Of a DNA stretch of 64,000 bases, positions 50,588 through 59,842 are shown piece after piece. The stretch is from Hydrogenophaga pseudoflava (GTDB taxonomy: Bacteria; Pseudomonadota; Gammaproteobacteria; Burkholderiales; Burkholderiaceae_C). The notes below the pieces were generated by a model that was not told the origin of the DNA, did not search any database, and saw only the letters and a list, made by a program, of their open reading frames with translations. Every line of letters begins with the position of its first letter. Position 1 is the first letter of the stretch. The stretch covers positions 372,001-436,000 of the forward strand of contig NZ_JAVHJP010000001.1 of assembly GCF_031020795.1 (NCBI RefSeq), given 5' to 3'. The position numbers were made by a program, and so were the translations under genes.

Positions 50588-51648
50588 GGCAGTTCTCCAG
50601 GTGAGTCAGGGGACAGGAAAGGCGCAGCGGCGGGGGCTGCGAGGGAAACCAGCGGCAGCTCGGGAAGCTCGGGAAATGGCGCTTCCAGCGCGTCCGCCAG
50701 GTGATAGCCCGCGCCGTCGAAACCGGCGACGCGGGCGATGCTCTCGATGCGGCGCTTGCGTCCGCGCCCGGCGATGTGGATCACCACGTTGACCGCCTCG
50801 GCGATCAGCGCACGCGGCGGGTTCATCGCCACTTCGAGGATCAGTTGTTCCAGGCGCAGCAGCGCCCCGAGCGGGGAGCCGGCATGGATGGTGGCGATGC
50901 CGCCCGGGTGGCCCGTGCCCCAGACCTTGATGAGGTCCAGCGCCTCGGGGCCGCGCACTTCGCCCACGACCACGCGATCCGGGCGCAGGCGCATGGACGA
51001 GCGCACCAGCTCCTGCATCGACACCACGCCCTGGCGCGTGCGCAGCGGCACGTGGTCGCGCGCCGCGCATTGCAGCTCGATGGTGTCTTCGAGTACCAGC
51101 ACGCGGTCGCCCGTGGCGGCGATCTCGGCCAGCAGCGCATTGGCCAGCGTGGTCTTGCCCGTGCTGGTGCCGCCCGCGATCAGGATGTTGTGGCGCTCGC
51201 GCACGGCCCGCACCAGCAAACCCGCCTGATCGGCGGTCATCATTCCGTCCTCGACGTAGCGCGACAGCGGGATCACGCCCACGGTGCGCTTGCGCAGCGC
51301 GAAGGCCGGCCCGGGCGCTGCCGGCGGCAGGATGCCCTCGAAGCGCTCGCCGGTTTCCGGCAGTTCGGCCGTCAGCAATGGCTGGCCGCGATGCACTTCC
51401 GCGCCGACGTGGGCAGCCACCAGGCGGATGATGCGTTCGCCGTCCGCCTCGGGCAGCTCCACGCCCATCGGTGCGCGGCCCGTGGAAAGCCGGTCGATCC
51501 AGAGCGTCCGGTCGGGGTTGAGCATGATTTCCACCACGTCCGGGTCTTCCAGCGCGGCGGCGAGCAGCGGTCCCATCGCGGTGCGCAGCATGCGGATGCG
51601 GCGGTCCAGCGCGGTGGCGGTGAAGGAGGACGAAGGAACGGCGCTCAT
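50584..51648 (-). CDS. trbB: conjugal transfer ATPase TrbB (VirB11-like)
   Basis: A 354-residue hexameric VirB11-type ATPase. Walker A is AGGTSTGKTT with K165, and a His/Asp-box region (VRGPEALDLIKVWGTGHPG, about 230-248) follows. It switches the secretion system between pilus assembly and DNA transfer. The last 15 residues are proline/alanine-rich. It overlaps the copG-like gene by 4 bp. Confidence 0.95.
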   Translation of the reverse strand: MSAVPSSSFTATALDRRIRMLRTAMGPLLAAALEDPDVVEIMLNPDRTLWIDRLSTGRAPMGVELPEADGERIIRLVAAHVGAEVHRGQPLLTAELPETGERFEGILPPAAPGPAFALRKRTVGVIPLSRYVEDGMMTADQAGLLVRAVRERHNILIAGGTSTGKTTLANALLAEIAATGDRVLVLEDTIELQCAARDHVPLRTRQGVVSMQELVRSSMRLRPDRVVVGEVRGPEALDLIKVWGTGHPGGIATIHAGSPLGALLRLEQLILEVAMNPPRALIAEAVNVVIHIAGRGRKRRIESIARVAGFDGAGYHLADALEAPFPELPELPLVSLAAPAAAPFLSPDSPGELP

Positions 51649-52091
51649 GAGGCGCGTTCCTGCACTTCATCCAAGCGCGAGGGATCGGGATGCAGCTCTT
51701 CCACCACGTCGCGCACCAGGCTGCGCCCGCGCAGCAGGTGACGGCCCAACTGCTCCACGAACTGCTCGAAGCGCGCCTTGCCCTGCGCGCGGGCGGCTTC
51801 CTGATGGGCATCGGGCACCGGCGTGCTCACGGTCAGGAAGTAGCGGATGAACAGCGCCAGCGTCTCGATCTGGATGTTCTGGTCGCGTTCCAGGCGCTCG
51901 GCCTGGCGGGACAGGCGATCGAGCCGCTTGGCAATGGCCGCCTCGCGCTGGTCGGCGGCATCGGGCGACAGCCAGGACGCCAAGGCCGCGGCGACGATGC
52001 TGGACTTGGACACGCCTTTCTTGGCGGCCAGTTCGTCGAGCCGCCTGGCGTGCTCGGATTGGATGAACAAGTTGAGGCGGTATTGGCTCAT
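51645..52091 (-). CDS. CopG-family ribbon-helix-helix protein of the transfer operon
   Basis: A 148-residue protein with an N-terminal ribbon-helix-helix (YRLNLFIQSEHARRLDELAAK, KGVSKSSIVAAALASWL) and a helical C-terminal half (about 65-140). It lies between traG and trbB with 4-bp overlaps on both sides, its usual place in Tn4371-type elements. It probably represses the operon or contacts oriT, and dyads upstream of traG are candidate sites. Confidence 0.87.
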   Translation of the reverse strand: MSQYRLNLFIQSEHARRLDELAAKKGVSKSSIVAAALASWLSPDAADQREAAIAKRLDRLSRQAERLERDQNIQIETLALFIRYFLTVSTPVPDAHQEAARAQGKARFEQFVEQLGRHLLRGRSLVRDVVEELHPDPSRLDEVQERAS

Positions 52092-54091
52092 AGGTCGATT
52101 CCGTCGTCAGGGTCGAGGGATGCCAGGCGGGCCGTGCGCTGCCGAGCCGGGTCCAACTGGCGCGGAAGGGGAAGCGGTGTGTCGTCTTCGTCATCGAGCA
52201 GCGCGAGGTCGGCTGCAGGCACGGACAGCCCGGGGTCGTAGGCGACGGTTTTGGAGAGTTCGGGTTGGCGGCGGGGACCACCGTCGTCGGCGGTGGAACC
52301 GAATCCCTGGATGGCTTCGATGTCAGGGGCCGCAGGCACAGCGGGAATCGCCAACCCGCTCCAGTCGTCAGGCCGGGCTGGCGGAACGTCGGCATAGCGC
52401 CCACAGGCGAGCGCAGGCGGCGGCAGCACGCGCTGCTTGAAATTGCTGTCCGCGTAATAGCGCAGCTTCCTGGCCTTGATCGGCGCCACGCTGGACACCA
52501 TCACCACCGCCTCGTCGGGTGGCAGCTGCATCACCTCGCCGGGCGTCAGCAGCGGCCGGGCCGTCTCCTGGCGCGACACCATCAAGTGGCCCAGCCAAGG
52601 CGCCAGCCGGTGCCCCGCATAGTTGCGCTGCGCGCGCAACTCGGTGGCCGTGCCCAGCGTTTCGGAAATGCGCTTGGCCGTGCGCTCGTCGTTGGTGGCG
52701 AACGTCACGCGCACATGGCAGTTGTCGAGGATCGAATGGTTCTGCCCATACGCCTTGTCGATCTGGTTGAGCGACTGCGCGATAAGGAAACTGCGGATGC
52801 CATAGCCCGCCATGAAGGCCAGGGTCGTCTCGAAGAAGTCCAGCCGACCCAGCGCGGGGAACTCGTCGAGCATCAGCAGCAGCTTGTGGCGGCGCGCGAT
52901 GCCATCGCTGCCGTCGAGCGATTCGGTGAGGCGCCGGCCGATCTGGTTCAAGATGAGCCGGATAAGCGGCTTGGTGCGGCTGATGTCCGAAGGCGGCACC
53001 ACCAGGTACAGCGACACAGGGGATTCGGCTGCGATCAGGTCGGCGATGCGCCAGTCGCAGCGCGAAGTGACTTCGGCCACCGTGGGATCGCGGTACAGGC
53101 CCAGGAAGGACATGGCGGTAGACAGCACGCCCGAGCGCTCGTTGTCCGACTTGTTCAGGACTTCGCGCGCCGCCGATGCGACGACCGGATGCGGCGCATC
53201 ACCGAGATGCGCCGTGGTCATCATCCGGTGCAAGGTCAACTCGAACGGGCAAGCCGGATCGGAGAGGAAATTCGCCACGCCACGCAGCGTTTTGTCTTCG
53301 CCCGCATAGAGCACATGCAGGATGGCGCCGACCAGCAGCGCGTGGCTGGTCTTCTCCCAATGGTTGCGCTTCTCCAGCGCGCCCTCGGGGTCCACCAGAA
53401 TGTCCGCGATGTTCTGCACGTCGCGCACTTCATGCGCGCCGCGCCGCACTTCCAGGAGCGGGTTGTAGGCCGCAGAGCGCGCATCGGTCGGGTTGAACAG
53501 CAGGCAGTGCGAGAAGCGCGAGCGCCAGCCGGCGGTGATGCTCCAGTTCTCGCCCTTGATGTCGTGGATGACGGCGGACGCGGGCCAGGACAGCAGCGTC
53601 GGCACCACCAGCCCAACGCCCTTGCCCGAGCGCGTGGGCGCGAAGGTCAGGACGTGTTCCGGCCCTTCATGGCGCAGGTACTGGCAATCGTGCTGGCCGA
53701 GGAAGACGCCGGCCGGGTTTGTCAGCCCGGCCTTGCGAATGTCCTGCGCATTCGCCCAGCGCGCCGAGCCATAAGTCGTGACCAGTTTGGACTGGCGCGA
53801 GCGCCAGATCGACATGCCGATGGCGACCACCACCGCCAGCAGGCCACTGCCGCCCGCGATGGCACCGCCCTTGTCGAAGACTTGCGGCGCATAGGCATCG
53901 AAGAAGAACCACCACTCGAACAGCCGCCAAGGGTGATAGACCGGCGTGCCCAGGAAATCGAACCAGGGCGAGCCCAGGCGCAGTTGATGGCCCAGTGCGG
54001 CGGCCGTCCATTGCGTGGCGCCCCACACACCCGCGATCACGATGCCGAACACCACGGCGATCTGACCGAACAGCACGTTCGTTCCTTGCAT
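52088..54091 (-). CDS. traG: conjugal transfer coupling protein TraG (VirD4-like)
   Basis: A 667-residue type IV coupling protein. Two N-terminal transmembrane helices (about 8-30 and 75-100) are followed by a cytoplasmic hexameric ATPase. Walker A is APTRSGKG with K157, and Walker B is LLMLDEF with D409. It brings the relaxase-DNA complex to the mating pore. Its C-terminal 80 residues are variable and acidic. A perfect 10-bp inverted repeat lies 14 bp upstream of the start. Confidence 0.95.
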   Translation of the reverse strand: MQGTNVLFGQIAVVFGIVIAGVWGATQWTAAALGHQLRLGSPWFDFLGTPVYHPWRLFEWWFFFDAYAPQVFDKGGAIAGGSGLLAVVVAIGMSIWRSRQSKLVTTYGSARWANAQDIRKAGLTNPAGVFLGQHDCQYLRHEGPEHVLTFAPTRSGKGVGLVVPTLLSWPASAVIHDIKGENWSITAGWRSRFSHCLLFNPTDARSAAYNPLLEVRRGAHEVRDVQNIADILVDPEGALEKRNHWEKTSHALLVGAILHVLYAGEDKTLRGVANFLSDPACPFELTLHRMMTTAHLGDAPHPVVASAAREVLNKSDNERSGVLSTAMSFLGLYRDPTVAEVTSRCDWRIADLIAAESPVSLYLVVPPSDISRTKPLIRLILNQIGRRLTESLDGSDGIARRHKLLLMLDEFPALGRLDFFETTLAFMAGYGIRSFLIAQSLNQIDKAYGQNHSILDNCHVRVTFATNDERTAKRISETLGTATELRAQRNYAGHRLAPWLGHLMVSRQETARPLLTPGEVMQLPPDEAVVMVSSVAPIKARKLRYYADSNFKQRVLPPPALACGRYADVPPARPDDWSGLAIPAVPAAPDIEAIQGFGSTADDGGPRRQPELSKTVAYDPGLSVPAADLALLDDEDDTPLPLPRQLDPARQRTARLASLDPDDGIDL

Positions 54092-54104
54092 TGGTCAACC
54101 TCCT

Positions 54105-54130
54105 ACTACGGCACAGGGACGTGCCGTAGT
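54105..54130. promoter_or_regulatory. perfect inverted repeat upstream of traG, candidate operator
   Basis: ACTACGGCAC (54105-54114) and GTGCCGTAGT (54121-54130) form a perfect 10-bp dyad with a 6-base spacer, 14 bp before the traG start. The symmetry and position fit an operator for the CopG-like protein or the LysR protein, both encoded in the same operon region. It could also form an RNA hairpin over the ribosome-binding region. Confidence 0.6.
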
Positions 54131-54210
54131 GCTGAGGATCAAGGCGAGCGTGCAGGCCGGTCAAAGGCCGTTATGGCGGAGATTCAGACCCAAAAAGCCA
54201 GACTTCTTGC

Positions 54211-54258
54211 TGCGGCGTACACAATAGAAACGCCGCATGCGCGAGCGCGCTGCGGCGT
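54211..54258. promoter_or_regulatory. three-copy dyad able to form alternative hairpins
   Basis: TGCGGCGT occurs at 54211-54218 and again at 54251-54258. Its exact complement ACGCCGCA (54230-54237) lies between them. The middle element can pair with either outer copy but not both, giving mutually exclusive stems in the eexN-traG spacer. This is an attenuator-like or operator-array layout. Confidence 0.45.
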
Positions 54259-54308
54259 GATGAGGTAACAGGGAGAACTTTGTCGCTGCCAGGCGACGGC
54301 GAGAGGCG

Positions 54309-54536
54309 CTATTTGGATTTCTGTTCCGGCCGATCGCCGAAGAAACGCCGGTTGGCGGCTTCGGCCGAACGGCGACAGAGTTCCTCGCCGGCCTTTGCTC
54401 GGTCTTCCTTGCACAGGCGCTGGACTTCCTTGAGGCGCTCAGGATGGGCCACGAGGAAGTCCACGGTTTCCGTCGGTTGGGATGGCCCACAGGCCGTCAG
54501 TGCGGCGACCATCAGCAGCGGCAGGAATCGGGTCAT
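54309..54536 (-). CDS. EexN-like entry-exclusion lipoprotein
   Basis: A 75-residue lipoprotein with lipobox LTAC (C16) and the EexN-type body TVDFLVAHPERLKEVQRLCKE, with a second cysteine near ELCRRS. EexN-like proteins reduce redundant transfer into cells that already carry the element. I chose the ATG at 54536; the longer frame is antisense-derived. It lies 25 bp after the LysR gene and 217 bp before traG. Confidence 0.83.
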   Translation of the reverse strand: MTRFLPLLMVAALTACGPSQPTETVDFLVAHPERLKEVQRLCKEDRAKAGEELCRRSAEAANRRFFGDRPEQKSK

Positions 54537-54561
54537 GGCTTGGGCCCTTTCAGCAGGTGGA

Positions 54562-55476
54562 TCAGGAGTCCTCGGCGGCGCTGGAGCCATCTGCCGAATC
54601 AATGGAGGCCACTCGTGCGATGAACCGGGCCAGCATTTCGGAGGGCTCCACGTCACGGTGCAGCAGATACGTGGCCAGCATCTGCGACTTGCCCGCCAAG
54701 CGCCGGGCCACAACACCTGGCCCACGGCCGGATGCAATGTGCGCGGCGCCCGCCAAACCAAGTGCCAATCCGGCGGAGACCAAGGTCATCATCACCTCAT
54801 AGGACGCCACGCGCTGGGCGATCAGTGGCTGTTGCTCGTAGCGCTGCAAAACGCGATCAACTTGGCGTGCATGGCCTTCGCATATCGCCGGATCGCATAG
54901 CGCCAGCGGATAGCGCAACACTTCTTCCAACGGAACGTGCTTGTGGGCCAGCACAGGATGGCGAGCTGGGACCGCCACCATCAGCTCGTCTTCCCACGCA
55001 GGCCTGACCACAATGCCGTCGCCCACCTCTTCGGCCATCGAAAAGCCGACGTCATACAGGTCATCGTGCAGACCCTTGATCTGTTGGTCCAACGGCACTT
55101 CAAATAACCGAATGTCAATCTCTGGATCTTCCTCTCGGCACCGTGCCAGCAGCGTCGGCATTCGCGAGGGCGTGATGCCATCGGACAAAGCGATGCGCAA
55201 CTGTCCCTGAAACCCACTGGCGGCGGACTTGACGCCGTCACACGCCTGTTTCAGAGCTTCGAAGATTCGCGGCACCCGCTCCAGGAATGCCATTCCGGCA
55301 AAGGTCAGGCGGGTGCTTCGCGTGGTTCGCGTGAACAGTTGCGCCCCGAGCTCTTCCTCTATCTCCTTGATGGTGCGCGACAAAGGGGACTGATCGATGT
55401 GCAGCTTTTCCGCTGCGCGGCCAAAGTGAAGTTCTTCGGCCACCGCTATAAAGCAACGCAAATGCCGAAGCTCCAT
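54562..55476 (-). CDS. LysR-family regulator at the transfer/cargo junction
   Basis: A 304-residue LysR protein (ELRHLRCFIAVAEELHFGRAA, then DQSPLSRTIKEIEEELG). The domain after about residue 90 is substrate-binding-like. In Tn4371-type elements a LysR gene (traR) stands upstream of traG, which fits here. It also lies 17 bp after etfA on the same strand and could regulate the catabolic block, so its target is open. The ATG at 55476 matches the family start; an ATG at 55488 would add four residues. Confidence 0.87.
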   Translation of the reverse strand: MELRHLRCFIAVAEELHFGRAAEKLHIDQSPLSRTIKEIEEELGAQLFTRTTRSTRLTFAGMAFLERVPRIFEALKQACDGVKSAASGFQGQLRIALSDGITPSRMPTLLARCREEDPEIDIRLFEVPLDQQIKGLHDDLYDVGFSMAEEVGDGIVVRPAWEDELMVAVPARHPVLAHKHVPLEEVLRYPLALCDPAICEGHARQVDRVLQRYEQQPLIAQRVASYEVMMTLVSAGLALGLAGAAHIASGRGPGVVARRLAGKSQMLATYLLHRDVEPSEMLARFIARVASIDSADGSSAAEDS

Positions 55477-55493
55477 GGTGTATCTCATCCAAG

Positions 55494-56426
55494 TTAAAAG
55501 GCCTTGACGAGTTCCGGCACAGCCGCGAAAAGGTCCGCCTCCAGCCCGTAGTCGGCCACGCTGAAGATCGGCGCCTCCGGGTCCTTATTGATCGCCACGA
55601 TCACCTTCGAGTCCTTCATGCCCGCCAGGTGCTGGATGGCGCCCGAGATGCCGCAGGCGATGTACAGCTGCGGCGCCACGATCTTTCCCGTCTGCCCCAC
55701 CTGCAGGTCGTTGGGGGCGTAGCCCGCGTCCACCGCCGCGCGGCTGGCTCCAATGGCCGCGCCCAGCTTGTCGGCCAGGGGGGTGATGACTTCGTCGAAC
55801 TTTTCCTTACTGCCCAGGGCCCGGCCACCGGAGACGATGATCTTGGCGGCGGTGAGTTCGGGGCGGTCGCTCTTGGCGATCTCGCTGCCCACGTAGCTGC
55901 TCTTGCCGGCGTCGGCGGCGGCAGCGGCGGTTTCGACGGCGGCGCTGCCACCGGTGGCGGCGGCGGCGTCAAAGCCCGTGGTGCGCACGGTGATGACCTT
56001 CACGCTGTCGGCGCTTTGCACGGTGGCGATGGCGTTGCCGGCGTAAATGGGGCGCTCGAAGGTGTCGGCGCTCACCACCTTGGTGATGTCGCTGATCTGG
56101 GCGACGTCGAGCTTGGCGGCCACGCGGGGGGCCACGTTCTTGCCGCCGGCGGTGGCGGGGAACACGATGTGGCTGTAGTTGCCGGCGATGGCCAGCACCT
56201 GGGCGGCCACGTTCTCGGCCAGGCCGTGGGCCAGGCTGGCGCCGTCGGCGTGGATGACCTTGGCAACGCCGGCGATCTGCGCGGCGGCAGCGGCTGCGCC
56301 ACCAGCGTTGTGGCCGGCCACCAGCACGTGCACGTCGCCGCCGCAGGCTGCGGCTGCCGTCACGGTGTTGAGCGTCGCGCCCTTGATGGTCGCGTTGTCG
56401 TGTTCAGCGATTACGAGTACGGTCAT
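55494..56426 (-). CDS. etfA: electron transfer flavoprotein alpha subunit
   Basis: A 310-residue FAD-binding EtfA with the C-terminal signature [19 protein letters not shown] (about 257-275) and the end [18 protein letters not shown]. EtfAB takes electrons from acyl-CoA dehydrogenases and passes them to the quinone pool via ETF dehydrogenase. The middle region is unusually alanine-rich (about 150-175). It directly follows etfB with a 1-bp gap and serves the dehydrogenase gene at 57202. Confidence 0.95.
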   Translation of the reverse strand: MTVLVIAEHDNATIKGATLNTVTAAAACGGDVHVLVAGHNAGGAAAAAAQIAGVAKVIHADGASLAHGLAENVAAQVLAIAGNYSHIVFPATAGGKNVAPRVAAKLDVAQISDITKVVSADTFERPIYAGNAIATVQSADSVKVITVRTTGFDAAAATGGSAAVETAAAAADAGKSSYVGSEIAKSDRPELTAAKIIVSGGRALGSKEKFDEVITPLADKLGAAIGASRAAVDAGYAPNDLQVGQTGKIVAPQLYIACGISGAIQHLAGMKDSKVIVAINKDPEAPIFSVADYGLEADLFAAVPELVKAF

Positions 56427-56427
56427 G

Positions 56428-57177
56428 TCAGATCACCTTCGCTTCGTTCTTGAGTTTCTCGACCAGGGCGGCCACGTCGGCCACCTTCACGCCGGCGCCG
56501 CGCTTGGCGGGTTCGCTGACCTTCAGGGTCTTCAGGCGCGGGGCCACGTCCACGCCGAGGTCTTCGGGCTTGACGGTGTCAAGCGGCTTTTTTTTGGCCT
56601 TCATGATGTTGGGCAGCGTGACGTAGCGCGGCTCGTTCAGGCGCAGGTCGGTGGTGATGACGGCGGGCAGCGAAAGCTGCAGGGTTTCCAGGCCGCCATC
56701 GACTTCGCGGGTCACGCTGGCCTTGTCGGCGGACAGCTCGACCTTGCTGGCGAACGTGGCCTGGGGCAGGTCGGCCAAGGCCGCCAGCATCTGGCCGGTC
56801 TGGTTGGCGTCGTCGTCGATGGCCTGCTTGCCCAGGATCACCAGCGATGGCTGTTCCTTGTCGACCAGGGCCTTCAGGAGCTTGGCCACGGCCAGGGGCT
56901 GCAGGTCGGCATCGGTCTCCACCAGGATGGCGCGGTCGGCGCCGATGGCCATGGCGGTGCGCAGGGTTTCCTGGCACTGGGCCACGCCGCAGCTGACGGC
57001 GATGACTTCGGTCACCAAGCCTTTTTCCTTCAGGCGCACGGCTTCTTCGACGGCGATTTCGTCGAAGGGGTTCATGCTCATCTTGACATTGGCGATGTCC
57101 ACGCCGCTGCCATCGCTCTTGACGCGGACCTTGACGTTGTAGTCAACCACCCGCTTGACGGGAACCAGGATTTTCAT
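56428..57177 (-). CDS. etfB: electron transfer flavoprotein beta subunit
   Basis: A 249-residue EtfB that matches the family from its start ([20 protein letters not shown]) and carries the AMP-binding motif ([20 protein letters not shown], about 115-134). I chose the ATG at 57177; the start at 57201 adds eight residues. It is placed between the acyl-CoA dehydrogenase gene and etfA, forming a complete electron-transfer module. Confidence 0.95.
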   Translation of the reverse strand: MKILVPVKRVVDYNVKVRVKSDGSGVDIANVKMSMNPFDEIAVEEAVRLKEKGLVTEVIAVSCGVAQCQETLRTAMAIGADRAILVETDADLQPLAVAKLLKALVDKEQPSLVILGKQAIDDDANQTGQMLAALADLPQATFASKVELSADKASVTREVDGGLETLQLSLPAVITTDLRLNEPRYVTLPNIMKAKKKPLDTVKPEDLGVDVAPRLKTLKVSEPAKRGAGVKVADVAALVEKLKNEAKVI

Positions 57178-57201
57178 GGGAGGGTTTCCTTTCAGGATCA
57201 T

Positions 57202-58983
57202 TCAGAGTTGATCGTCCGCCAGGGCCAGCGTGCTGGCGGCGCCGCCCGTGACGATGTCGCGCAGCATCGGCGCCTGCACCAGGACATGCGCCGCGTAGTG
57301 GCTGGCCGTGGCACGCTTGGCGCCGAGAAAGCTAGCATCGCCCGATCTCGCCGCGAGTTGCGCAGTGGCGGCTTCGGCCATGCGCGCCGACAGCCAGCCG
57401 CCGATCACCGTGCCCGCCAGCCGCAAGAAGGGCACGGCGCCCGCCGCGCACTGCGCTGGTTGGTCGTCGTGGGCCAGCAGCCAGTCGGCCGCACCCCCCA
57501 GCGCACGCGCCGAAGCCGCTAACACGCCGCCGATCTGCGCCAGCGCGGCATCGGGCATCTCGACCAACCGGCGCGCATCGCCGTCGATGCGGCCCAACAG
57601 CGCCTTCAGCGTGCGCCCGCCCTCTCGCGCCAGCTTGCGGCCAATCAGGTCGTTTGCCTGGATGCCCGTGGTGCCTTCGTAGATGGTCGTGATGCGCGCG
57701 TCGCGCAAGTGCTGTGAAGCGCCGGTTTCCTCGACATAGCCCATGCCGCCATGCACCTGCACACCATCGGACGTGATGCCCTGTGCGCTGTCGGTGCACC
57801 AGCCCTTGACCACCGGGATCAGCAGGCCGACCAGGGCCAGTGCCTGCTCGCGCTCTTGCGCGTCGGCGTGGCCTGCGGCGCGGTCCATCTGGCCGGCGCA
57901 GAAATAGGCCAATGCGCGCATGGCCTCGGTGCGGGCCTTCATGTCCATCAGCATGCGCCGCACGTCCGGGTGGCCTGCGATGGTGGTGCTGGCCCTGAGC
58001 AGCGGCTTGCCCTGCACCCGCTCCAGCGCGTAGGCGCGTGCGCGCTGGTAGGCGCGCTCGGAAATGCCCACGCCTTCCAGACCGACGTTCAGCCGTGCGT
58101 GGTTCATCATGGTGAACATGCAGGCCAGCCCCTGGTTCGGCTCGCCGACCAGATAGCCGATGGCGCCGCCGCCATCGCCGAAGCTCATCGACGCCGTAGG
58201 ACTGCCGTGGATGCCCATCTTGTGTTCGATGGAGGTACAGGTCAAATCGTTGTGTTCGCCCAGGGAGCCGTCGTCGTTGACCAGGTACTTCGGACACAGG
58301 AACAGCGAGATGCCTTTCACGCCGGGCGGTGCATCGGGCAGGCGCGCCAGCACGAGGTGGACGATGTTCTCGGCCATGTCGTGCTCGCCCCAGGTGATGA
58401 AGATCTTGTTGCCGCTGACGCGGTAGTGGTCGCCCTCGGGCACGGCGCGGCTGCGCAGCGCGGCTAGGTCGGAGCCTGCCTGGGGCTCGGTGAGGTTCAT
58501 GGTGCCCGTCCAGCGGCCCTCGACCATGGGCTCCAGGAAGCGGTGCTTGAGTGCGTCGCTGCCATGGTGCGCAATGGCTTCCACCGCGCCCAGCGTGAGC
58601 ATCTGGCACAGGCTGAACGCGAGGTTGGACGACTTCCACATCTCCAGCACGGCTGTGGACACCAGCGTGGGCAGGCCCTGGCCGCCCCATTCGGTGGCAG
58701 CGGGCATGCCGTTCCAGCCGTTCTCGCAGAAGCTGGCCCAGGCTTCGCGAAAGCCATCGGCTGGCGTGACCTGGCCGTCGTGCCAGCGCGCGCCCTGCAC
58801 GTCGCCGGTGCGGTTCAGCGGATCAAGCACGCCGGCGGCGTAGTGGGCAGCCTCCTGCAGGATGGCCTCGACCAGGTCGGGCGTGGTTTCTTCATGGCCC
58901 GGCTGGGCACAGATCGCATCCAGGCCTCCGACTTCCTTCATCGTGAACAGCATGTCGCGCAAGGGCGCGGCGTAGGTAGACAT
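57202..58983 (-). CDS. acyl-CoA dehydrogenase, DmdC-like
   Basis: A 593-residue FAD enzyme of the long acyl-CoA dehydrogenase subgroup with an extra C-terminal domain, like DmdC (3-methylmercaptopropionyl-CoA dehydrogenase). Motifs include NLTEPQAGSDLAALRSRA (about 164-181), KIFITWGEHD (about 193-202) and the catalytic region GGMGYVEETGASQHLRDARI (about 422-441). The physiological substrate is unknown. It is upstream of etfB on the same strand. Its first 12 codons have a near copy at the start of the nitroreductase gene. Confidence 0.92.
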   Translation of the reverse strand: MSTYAAPLRDMLFTMKEVGGLDAICAQPGHEETTPDLVEAILQEAAHYAAGVLDPLNRTGDVQGARWHDGQVTPADGFREAWASFCENGWNGMPAATEWGGQGLPTLVSTAVLEMWKSSNLAFSLCQMLTLGAVEAIAHHGSDALKHRFLEPMVEGRWTGTMNLTEPQAGSDLAALRSRAVPEGDHYRVSGNKIFITWGEHDMAENIVHLVLARLPDAPPGVKGISLFLCPKYLVNDDGSLGEHNDLTCTSIEHKMGIHGSPTASMSFGDGGGAIGYLVGEPNQGLACMFTMMNHARLNVGLEGVGISERAYQRARAYALERVQGKPLLRASTTIAGHPDVRRMLMDMKARTEAMRALAYFCAGQMDRAAGHADAQEREQALALVGLLIPVVKGWCTDSAQGITSDGVQVHGGMGYVEETGASQHLRDARITTIYEGTTGIQANDLIGRKLAREGGRTLKALLGRIDGDARRLVEMPDAALAQIGGVLAASARALGGAADWLLAHDDQPAQCAAGAVPFLRLAGTVIGGWLSARMAEAATAQLAARSGDASFLGAKRATASHYAAHVLVQAPMLRDIVTGGAASTLALADDQL

Positions 58984-59140
58984 TGCTTACTCCTCTTTGT
59001 GGGTTCAACCCGTCAGCCCCATAGGGCATACATCCATGCATGACCCTACCCATCAGGACAAGGCCCGGTCGATCAACCGCTTCAGGGCGGCTGAATTTCT
59101 CAGGCGGCTTACGACGCGATTAGTTGGTATGACAAGATTT

Positions 59141-59842
59141 CTAGAAGCCGCTGAAGCGTGTGAAGTTCTCGACCGGCTCACGCTCGGTGCGCACGTGGTT
59201 CACCACGGCCGCCGGGTCGGCATAGCCCAGTGCCATGCCGCACAGGACCATCTGCCCGTCCGGGATTTGCAGGGCTTCAGCCAGAAGGCGCGGGTAAAGG
59301 GTCCACGCCATCTGCGAACAGGTATCCAGGCCTCGTGCGCGGGCCGCCAGCATGATGTTCTGTAAGAACATCCCGTAGTCCACCCAACTGCTCTGCACCA
59401 TGCGCCGGTCCAAGGTGAAGATCAAACCGACCGGCGCATCGAAGAAGGCAAAGTTACGTGCATGTTGAGCACGCATGGCATCCGTATCTCCCTTGGAGAT
59501 TCCGACTGCGGCATAGAGCGCAAAGCCGCACCGGCGCCGCCTGGTCAGGTAGGGCTCGAAGAACTCGGCCGGGTAGATGTCGTATTCGGACTGGTGCTCT
59601 CCCTCTTCATGGTGAAAGGCGTGCAGTACACGGTCGCACAAGCGCTTCCTCGCCTCGCCCGCCACGGCAATGACATGCCACGGCTGGGTGTTGGTGCCAC
59701 TGGGCGCGCTGGCTGCCACCGACAGAATCTGGGCCACCACTTCTTGCGGCACCGGGATCGGCAGAAAGGCGCGGACGGAACGACGTTCGCGCATCACCGC
59801 ATCAATCAGCATGTCGCGCAAAGGCGCGGCGCAGACAGACAT
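59141..59842 (-). CDS. nitroreductase family oxidoreductase
   Basis: A 233-residue FMN enzyme of the nitroreductase family (MRERRSVRAFLP, then SAPSGTNTQPWHVIAVAG at about 46-63, and MVLCGMALGYADP near 197-209). Members reduce nitro groups, quinones or enoates. The first 12 residues (MSVCAAPLRDML) are not nitroreductase-like and nearly repeat the start of the acyl-CoA dehydrogenase (MSTYAAPLRDML). The native start may be a later ATG at 59812 or 59794. It belongs to the catabolic block. Confidence 0.88.
   Translation of the reverse strand: MSVCAAPLRDMLIDAVMRERRSVRAFLPIPVPQEVVAQILSVAASAPSGTNTQPWHVIAVAGEARKRLCDRVLHAFHHEEGEHQSEYDIYPAEFFEPYLTRRRRCGFALYAAVGISKGDTDAMRAQHARNFAFFDAPVGLIFTLDRRMVQSSWVDYGMFLQNIMLAARARGLDTCSQMAWTLYPRLLAEALQIPDGQMVLCGMALGYADPAAVVNHVRTEREPVENFTRFSGF

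Larger units (their letters stand above)
37234..55476. mobile_element. conjugative-transfer end of a Tn4371-type integrative and conjugative element (partial)
   Basis: The interval carries the trb mating-pore operon (trbBCDEJLFGI), traG coupling protein, EexN-like lipoprotein, a CopG-like protein, DUF2274 and a LysR gene in the order typical of Tn4371-family elements. A defence-like island is inserted at its right end. Integrase, relaxase, repA and parAB are not in the window, so the other end lies beyond 64 kb. The 55.5-64 kb catabolic genes are probably cargo of the same element. The exact right boundary is unresolved; I place it before the 37234 gene. Confidence 0.7.
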
